A DNA stretch of 64,000 bases, taken from contig NZ_CP145316.1 of assembly GCF_039555295.1 (NCBI RefSeq), positions 2,026,510 through 2,090,509 on the forward strand, in the 5' to 3' direction. The translations under genes were made by a program, and so were the position numbers. Shown in pieces: positions 58,923 through 64,000 of this stretch (the first letter of the stretch is position 1; every line of letters begins with the position of its first letter). The notes below the pieces were generated by a model. That model had not been told where the DNA came from and did no database searches. It saw nothing but the letters and a program-made list of their open reading frames with translations. The DNA comes from Helicobacter mastomyrinus. GTDB lineage: Bacteria; Campylobacterota; Campylobacteria; Campylobacterales; Helicobacteraceae.

Positions 58923-59497
58923 ATGAAACTTCATCGCAAACTTTGGATGCAAATCCATTTATACCTTAGTCTTTTTTTTCTTCCTGCAGCATTGATTTAT
59001 GCTATTACAGGAGCACTCTATATCTTTGAGATACGGCAAAATTCAGGGGCGACTATCACTAAAATCCCTCTAGATTTAAAGCCTAAAAAAGGTGAAGAAA
59101 GAGATTTTATCATCAATGTGCTAGAAGAAAATAATCTTAGAATCCCAAGCAATACAGAAATTAAAATGGCTCGAGGAAATCCAAGTATGGGGAATGTCAA
59201 GTATTCAGCTACGATAATGAATGACCAAAAAGAAGGCTTGATACTTAATGTGGTAGATAGAAACCTCTATGGTGTGCTGATGATGATGCACAAAAGCGGG
59301 GGGACAAAATTTGAGCTCGGGGGCTTTAAATTCACATTTTTGACTTTATTGCCGTGTGCTTTGGGCTATCTATGATACTTTTCTATCTCTCTGGGCTTAT
59401 TATGACTTCATTTTGCAAGGGCAAACGTAAAAGTGGCTTTGGAGTAATGGGAATAGGCTTTATCGTTACTATCTTGGCTATATATTTTAGCGTGTAG
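58923..59497 (+). pseudogene. PepSY-associated membrane protein, frameshifted near the end
   Basis: The open frame from ATG 58923 (CAAAGGAAAC upstream) gives 150 residues: a first membrane helix in MQIHLYLSLFFLPAALIYAITG and a periplasmic part, ending ALGYL at a TGA (59373-59375). The next frame continues at once with MILFYLSGLIMTSFCKGKRK and a last helix (FGVMGIGFIVTILAIYFSV) to TAG 59497. The two parts make one normal PepSY/iron-regulated membrane protein of about 190 residues, broken by a single-base frame change near 59370, or by an upstream G6 run (59298-59303). It may also be a sequencing slip. It follows the TonB receptor and probably belongs to the same iron-uptake locus. Confidence 0.7.
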
Positions 59498-59637
59498 CCT
59501 TACTATAAGTCTACATTTTAGAGCTTATCTTATATATGTTTACCTCTTAAATCTATAACATAGCGTTATAGATTTAACTTTGAGTATATTATTTTATGAA
59601 ACTATAAGACAAAAGTTTATTGTTTTTGTGAAAAGAG

Positions 59638-60288
59638 TTACAACCCAAGGAGCGATACGGGCACCTTGAGTACACTTTTTTTTACTTGAGACATAACATT
59701 ATGATTGATATTTGGCGTTAATTCTAATCCTCCCGCATGCACATCATTAGGGAAAAATACCGCTAGATCCCCACTTGTTAGAAGTATATTGCTACGACAG
59801 GGTGTGTTGATAGATTCATCAATAGGAAAAGGGCGACATACTTTTGGCAAAGTAGTTTTATGATTGCTAGTTTCTATATGTAAAGCCTTGTAATGCGAAT
59901 ATAAGCTGTATGGTAAGGCATTATCATATACAATTAAATCTCTACTTTCATCATAGGGAATCTTCACATCAAACGCGCTCCTATCACCAATACACATATA
60001 TTCATATCCCTCTACCACAAGTTGAAAGTCAATAAATGCGCGATGTGTCTCAAAAAACGCATTTTTAGCTTCTTTAAGATGATAGGTTTGCTCGATGGCT
60101 CGCACACCTTGTGAGAGTGCATAGCTCACTTCTTTGCGTTCCTGCCCTGCTAAGTCAAGTTCAATAATCCTTTTATGTATGCTATGGGTAGGGTTTGTAG
60201 CATTAAGCATATAGTCTTTTGCTTCTTTAAGCATAGGATAAGCCTTAAAAAACCAATCAAGTTGGGTGAGTTTACCAATAATTGCCAT
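59638..60288 (-). CDS. YhcH/YjgK/YiaL family protein
   Basis: 216 residues of the DUF386 (YhcH/YjgK/YiaL) family, cupin-like proteins found in sialic acid and other sugar operons, sometimes called beta-galactosidase beta subunit. Markers: AFFETHRAFIDFQLVVEGYEYM, SGDLAVFFPNDVHAGGL with the cupin His, and a C-terminal VKKSVLKVPV. The family usually binds a sugar-like ligand and may be an anomerase/isomerase; no sugar operon is visible here. AAAGGAGC precedes the ATG. Confidence 0.88.
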   Translation of the reverse strand: MAIIGKLTQLDWFFKAYPMLKEAKDYMLNATNPTHSIHKRIIELDLAGQERKEVSYALSQGVRAIEQTYHLKEAKNAFFETHRAFIDFQLVVEGYEYMCIGDRSAFDVKIPYDESRDLIVYDNALPYSLYSHYKALHIETSNHKTTLPKVCRPFPIDESINTPCRSNILLTSGDLAVFFPNDVHAGGLELTPNINHNVMSQVKKSVLKVPVSLLGL

Positions 60289-60359
60289 TTATTGCTCCTT
60301 TGTGTAGGTTATGTGTCTATAGATTTGTGCTTCACAAGTAAGTGCCACACATTGCGTTT

Positions 60360-61550
60360 TTAAGTGCTATGCTCCTTTGCAATAAGAGGATTAGCACTCT
60401 TTGCTTTTAAATGTAAAAAATGAAGAAAAATATCGCGCAGAGTAAGAATATCCTTTATGGATACACGTTCATCTATGGCGTGGATTCTATCATTTGGCAC
60501 ACCAAGTTCTATCACATCTATCCCATATTGTGCGAAAAATCGCGCATCACTTGTACCCCCGCTTGTGCTTAATGTAGGTGTGATTTGTGCTGTATGCTTA
60601 ATCGCCTCACAAAGTGTTTGTATGAGAGGGCTATCCTGCCGCGTGATAAAGGGTAATGAGCTAACTTTAAGGCTTAGCTCATAAGGCAGTGAGCTAAGCA
60701 CAGAATCAATATAAGTCCGAATAGAATCTACATTGCTTAAAGGCGAATATCTCACATTAAACATTATTTTAAGATTCTGCGGCGTTACATTTACCACCTC
60801 CATACCGCCACGAATGTCTGTTATGACTAGACGTGTGGGCGTAAAATACTCATTTCCATTATCTAGTGCTGCACCGGCTAATGCACCAAGCCTATCTCCT
60901 AGCAATTCTATGGGATTGATACATTTTTCCGGATAGGCTACGTGCCCTTGCTTGCCTTGAATGGTGAGTATGCCATTAATTGAGCCGCGTCTGCCAATTT
61001 TACACATATCACCCGTGCGTTGAATGCTCGTAGGCTCGGCGACAATACAGCTATGAGGGAGCAAAGATTCCCTCTCTAGCTGCTCAAGCATATATTTTGT
61101 GCCATAAATGCCTTCACCCTCCTCGTCGCTTGTAAGCAAAATAGAAAGCATTAATGTAGAATTTTCAAAAGACGAAGATTCTAAAAAATCGCAAATCGCG
61201 CAAATAAACGCACTTATGCCGCCTTTCATATCTTGTGCACCACGACCGCAGATATAGCCCTCTTTTTCCAAGCCTGAAAATGGCTCAAAAGACCAATTTT
61301 CTCCCGTAGGCACGACGTCAATATGCCCAGCAAAGCATAAATGAAAAAGTGCGCTTTTATCAGTATTTTTAGGCATTATGGCAAAAAACAGATTTTTCAC
61401 TCCTGCTTTTTCTTGCTCGATGATGAGGCTATCAAGCCCTTTACTTTGCACGATGGGTTGGAGCTTATCTAAAATATGCTTGTAAATCCCACATTCTTTG
61501 GGTGTGATGGTGGGATAGGTAATCAATTCTTGTAAGAATGTAATAGGCAT
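60360..61550 (-). CDS. dapE: Succinyl-diaminopimelate desuccinylase
   Basis: Zinc M20 peptidase-type enzyme of the lysine/diaminopimelate pathway. About 396 residues: LCFAGHIDVVPTG (metal His/Asp), GRGAQDMKGGISAF, LLTSDEEGEGIYG (catalytic Glu pair) and SGGTSDARFFAQYG with LGVPNDRIHAIDERVS at the end. I prefer ATG 61550 (MPITFLQELITYPTITPKE matches the family N-terminus, AAGGA upstream); ATG 61598, overlapping the flavin reductase stop with AAGGAG, is a real alternative. Confidence 0.93.
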   Translation of the reverse strand: MPITFLQELITYPTITPKECGIYKHILDKLQPIVQSKGLDSLIIEQEKAGVKNLFFAIMPKNTDKSALFHLCFAGHIDVVPTGENWSFEPFSGLEKEGYICGRGAQDMKGGISAFICAICDFLESSSFENSTLMLSILLTSDEEGEGIYGTKYMLEQLERESLLPHSCIVAEPTSIQRTGDMCKIGRRGSINGILTIQGKQGHVAYPEKCINPIELLGDRLGALAGAALDNGNEYFTPTRLVITDIRGGMEVVNVTPQNLKIMFNVRYSPLSNVDSIRTYIDSVLSSLPYELSLKVSSLPFITRQDSPLIQTLCEAIKHTAQITPTLSTSGGTSDARFFAQYGIDVIELGVPNDRIHAIDERVSIKDILTLRDIFLHFLHLKAKSANPLIAKEHST

Positions 61551-61590
61551 AGGCAATCCTTGATGATGATTATTTAGAGAGGTTTTGGGT

Positions 61591-62217
61591 TTATTCATCG
61601 CTCTCCTTTGGGTTGTGGGCTGTAGATTCTGTAGGATTTGTCTGTGTAGGGATAATCTCCGCTCCTAAAGACCTATAAATGCGCCCTACACGACCAATGA
61701 AGTTTGGGCTAAGGTGCAAGTCCTCCCTATAAATGCTATCATCTATATAAAAAATTTTAGCCTCTAAAAGCACACTTTTGGCTTCTCCTAGCTCTAAGAC
61801 ATCATACAAATCGCACATAAAAGCGACTTTTACACCTTTAGGTATAGGAGGATAGCCTGATTGCACGATTTCAAGCGGTATGTCAAATTCAATTGCCTCA
61901 CTCATATTAAACTCAAGCTCCGCGCTACTATTATGCAATGCTTGAATATGCGAAATTTCGCACATACTGATACTTGCTTTGTGCGTGTGAAAGATATTTT
62001 TAAAACTATCTTTTTCTAATCCATCGCTTTTTTGCATCATACAGATAGAAAAAATAGGCGGATTCACACTAATAGGAGCAAAGAAGCTAAAAGGCGCGAG
62101 ATTTACTCCACCATTGGGGAAAATCGTGCTTACCCACGCAATAGGTCGCGGCGTGATCGTATTACTCAAAATTTTATAATGCTGTAAGGGTGTGGTTGAA
62201 TGTGCTTCAAGTATCAT
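61591..62217 (-). CDS. Flavin reductase-like FMN-binding protein
   Basis: 208 residues of the flavin reductase (DIM6/NTAB) family: SNTITPRPIAWVSTIFPNGG at the N-terminus and LAPFSFFAPISVNPPIFSIC for FMN binding. Members reduce FMN with NAD(P)H or bind FMN as small oxidoreductases; substrate unknown. It overlaps waaF by 11 bases and dapE by 8 if the upstream dapE start is used. Confidence 0.9.
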   Translation of the reverse strand: MILEAHSTTPLQHYKILSNTITPRPIAWVSTIFPNGGVNLAPFSFFAPISVNPPIFSICMMQKSDGLEKDSFKNIFHTHKASISMCEISHIQALHNSSAELEFNMSEAIEFDIPLEIVQSGYPPIPKGVKVAFMCDLYDVLELGEAKSVLLEAKIFYIDDSIYREDLHLSPNFIGRVGRIYRSLGAEIIPTQTNPTESTAHNPKESDE

Positions 62218-63465
62218 TATTTAGCCTTTTGTCATTATTTTTTAGCAGATTTATAGTGTGAGTGATAACCTCCTGTGGTGTGATAAGCGTCATACAACGA
62301 TGATGAGTGAGGGGACATTCACGCTTTTTGCACGGCGCACAAGGCACATATTTGCAGAGTAGCACCCATTGTGGAGGATTTTCTATAATGTGAGGGGATA
62401 TAGAATCTTGCGTATCTCGCATATTTGCAGCACTTTGAATCTCTAAAGTGTGATTTTGTGCCAGGGGAGCGGGGCTATAAGGGGCTGTCTCATCAATATT
62501 TGTGGGTCCAAAGATAGCTATCATTGGGACATTTAAGGCAGCAGCAATGTGCATAGGTCCGCTATCATTAGTGATAAACACATTCATCGCGCCGATGTAG
62601 TCAATAAGCTGCGTGAGGCTTGTTTTATCTGTGAGATTATGAAAAAACTGCGCCTGTGGGTGATTGATAAAAGATTGGGCGATTTCTACATTCGCGCGGG
62701 ATTGCTCACTTGAGCCAAAGAGATAGACATCATAGCCTTGTGTGAGAAAATGCTTAATAATATCAATAAAATATGATTTTTCCCAACATTTTGCACTGCC
62801 AAAAGCGGCTCCGGGATTAATCCCTATAGCATAACTTTTTGTAGGGAGCGTGATAGGCGAGGAGATGAGATGAAGCGGCTGTGTGGCAAGGTAGGTAAGA
62901 ATCTCATCGTGCGAGATTTTTATATGTGAGTGATTAGAGAGATTTATAGAATTTTTTTTGTTTTTATCTTTTTTATATGCAAAATCTTGTATAAAATCTG
63001 CGCTATTCTGGGTTTTGATCGCATAATTTTGCACTTGTGATAGTGGAGTGATAAGTTCAAGGTATAAAAGCACTTGGTGTTTGAGTTCATTTTGATGATA
63101 TTTGTGTAAAGTAAGTGGGTGAGAGAGGAGGAAGTTTCGGGCATTTTTACCATAGCCTATACGCAAAGGGCTTTGCTCAATACAAAAGCAGGGCAGAAAA
63201 AAGGTATTACTAAAACTAATGGCAATATCGTGTGTGCCTATTTTATTAGCAAGTGCCTTTGTGGCGATGATTCTACAAGATGCGGCTTTGGTATTGTCTA
63301 TAAAAATGGCTTTCACGCGTTTATCTCGCTCATAGATTCCACAACTCGCTTTCGTGCCTACAAGGGTAAAGTGCGCTGTTTCAAAGCTTTTTTAAGCCAT
63401 TCAAATGCTGGAGATACCATCACACTATCGGCCTAGCCAATTCTGGCAGGCGTAAAGAGAATGCT
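62207..63465 (-). pseudogene. waaF: ADP-heptose:LPS heptosyltransferase, N-terminus frame-broken
   Basis: Adds heptose to the lipopolysaccharide inner core. The frame is intact from GTG 63316 (MKAIFIDNTKAASCRIIA) through IGYGKNARNFLLS, INPGAAFGSAKCW, FITNDSGPMHIAAALNVP and CVPCAPCKKRECP-like cysteines to TGA 62207. Sequence upstream is clearly the missing 50 residues but in pieces: LRLP, NWLG and DSVMVSPAFEWLKKAL in different frames, then HFTLVGTKASCGIYERDKR in the frame of the intact part. At least three indels separate them. See the finding on sequence quality. Confidence 0.75.
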
Positions 63466-63716
63466 TTTAACTTGAGATGTGTGGATATGGCGTATATCTT
63501 TTGTAAAAAACACTTTTCCTTGCACTCCGTATAGTGATATTTTAGACTTTGATTATAAGCGTGTTGCTTAGCTAAAAAGCTAAAAATCTGTTAGCAAAGG
63601 CATAATTTTCTTAAATTACTTTTGGAACTCATAGTTAAAATAAAATATTTTTAAGGTAGAGATGAAAACTTTTATAAAATTTGAAGTAAAGGCATTGCTG
63701 CTAGGAGGTTTTGTAA

Positions 63717-64000
63717 ATGGCGTTGGTTGCCCTCGCACATTGAGTGGATTCAGAGATAGATTGCCTAAAGAGGCACTCGCAAAGACTATTTTATTAAACA
63801 AATTAAGTGCTGTATTTATGAGCTTCCGACTGGCTTTGTGCCTATTGAAACGCCACATTTAGAATATGCCGATGTGTTAGTAAAGCAGGGCAGCGATGAG
63901 ATACAAAAAGAGCTATATCGTTTCAAAGACCACGGGGGCGGGATGTCGCTTTGAGATTTGATTTGACCGTGCCTTTAGCGCGCTAACTGTATCGCAATAT
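63717..64000 (+). pseudogene. hisS: Histidyl-tRNA synthetase 5' part, multiply frame-broken, truncated by window
   Basis: Start ATG 63717 with AGGAGG upstream, then [59 protein letters not shown] and [15 protein letters not shown] are read in successive frames: the classic N-terminus of HisRS including motif 2 region. Frame changes occur near 63729, 63815 and 63938, and a TAA (63984-63986) falls where Tyr is expected. HisRS is essential, so either another copy exists or these are base-call errors at the end of a contig. Divergent from waaF. Confidence 0.8.

Noticed and set aside
63119..63436. 105-codon plus-strand frame over the waaF 5' end
   Set aside because: It is antisense to waaF-coding sequence whose translation matches the heptosyltransferase N-terminus; it is only a shadow.
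63662..63862. 66-codon frame at the window end as a separate gene
   Set aside because: Its middle ([18 protein letters not shown]) is HisRS in one frame; the start and end are products of frame breaks.

Overview
The window is a gene-dense, low-GC chromosome segment whose gene set, AT-rich codon use and conserved gene pairs fit a Helicobacter, most likely an enterohepatic (H. hepaticus-like) species and not H. pylori. Several neighbourhoods match ones I recall from H. pylori: aspS-cheV-ligA, ccdA-pyrC-like-aminodeoxyfutalosine deaminase, a DUF2018 gene followed by ispB-hemA-proS-hemC, corA-terC, htpX-folE and waaF beside hisS. Selenocysteine use, class I fumarase, PycB and a Znu zinc transporter set it apart from H. 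pylori. The organism call is inference; no 16S gene is present.

Layout. 1-7 kb: aspS (cut by the window edge), cheV, ligA, a small outer-membrane protein and a DEAD-box helicase. 7-16 kb: ccdA, an inactive-looking dihydroorotase homologue, mscS, aminodeoxyfutalosine deaminase (menaquinone pathway), a low-MW phosphatase, an Spx/ArsC-like protein, an NlpC/P60 lipoprotein, then znuA-znuC-znuB. 16-19 kb: two Opr-like porins ending in a strong hairpin followed by a C9 tract. 19-31 kb: hemJ, argH, ubiE/menG, mqo behind a dyad and a 12-codon leader ORF, a lipoprotein, yaaA, pycB, a class V aminotransferase, a small bacteriocin-like secreted peptide, an outer-membrane protein and two-subunit fumarase. 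31-38 kb: a chemoreceptor, a decayed outer-membrane gene, terC-corA and pgsA-rseP-yggS-cytochrome. 38-46 kb: hisD, two small genes, and ispB-hemA-proS-hemC. 46-52 kb, minus strand: porin, folE, htpX, periplasmic catalase-like protein, flgE. 52-55 kb, minus strand: an unrecognised gene and yedF-selD. 55-59.5 kb: a long structured non-coding stretch, a phase-variable TonB receptor and a frameshifted PepSY-type membrane protein. 59.6-64 kb: YhcH-family gene, dapE, flavin reductase, waaF and hisS.

The most notable points are: (1) selD is a selenoprotein gene, with an in-frame UGA at the catalytic position followed by a well-formed SECIS-like hairpin; (2) the TonB receptor has a G10 tract just after its signal peptide, and either single-base slip stops translation within about 12 codons; (3) a 92-residue secreted peptide carries a bacteriocin-leader-like motif before a hydrophobic two-cysteine tail; (4) mqo has an unusual leader; (5) about 1.46 kb between yedF and the TonB receptor has no convincing gene but several strong hairpins. 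The last ~700 bases have so many indels in waaF and hisS that poor sequence quality is the likeliest explanation.

Functionally the segment joins respiratory and quinone metabolism (mqnX, ubiE, ispB, mqo, fumarase), haem synthesis (hemA, hemC, hemJ), metal handling (Znu, CorA, TonB receptor), motility and taxis (flgE, cheV, MCP) and a varied set of outer-membrane proteins.
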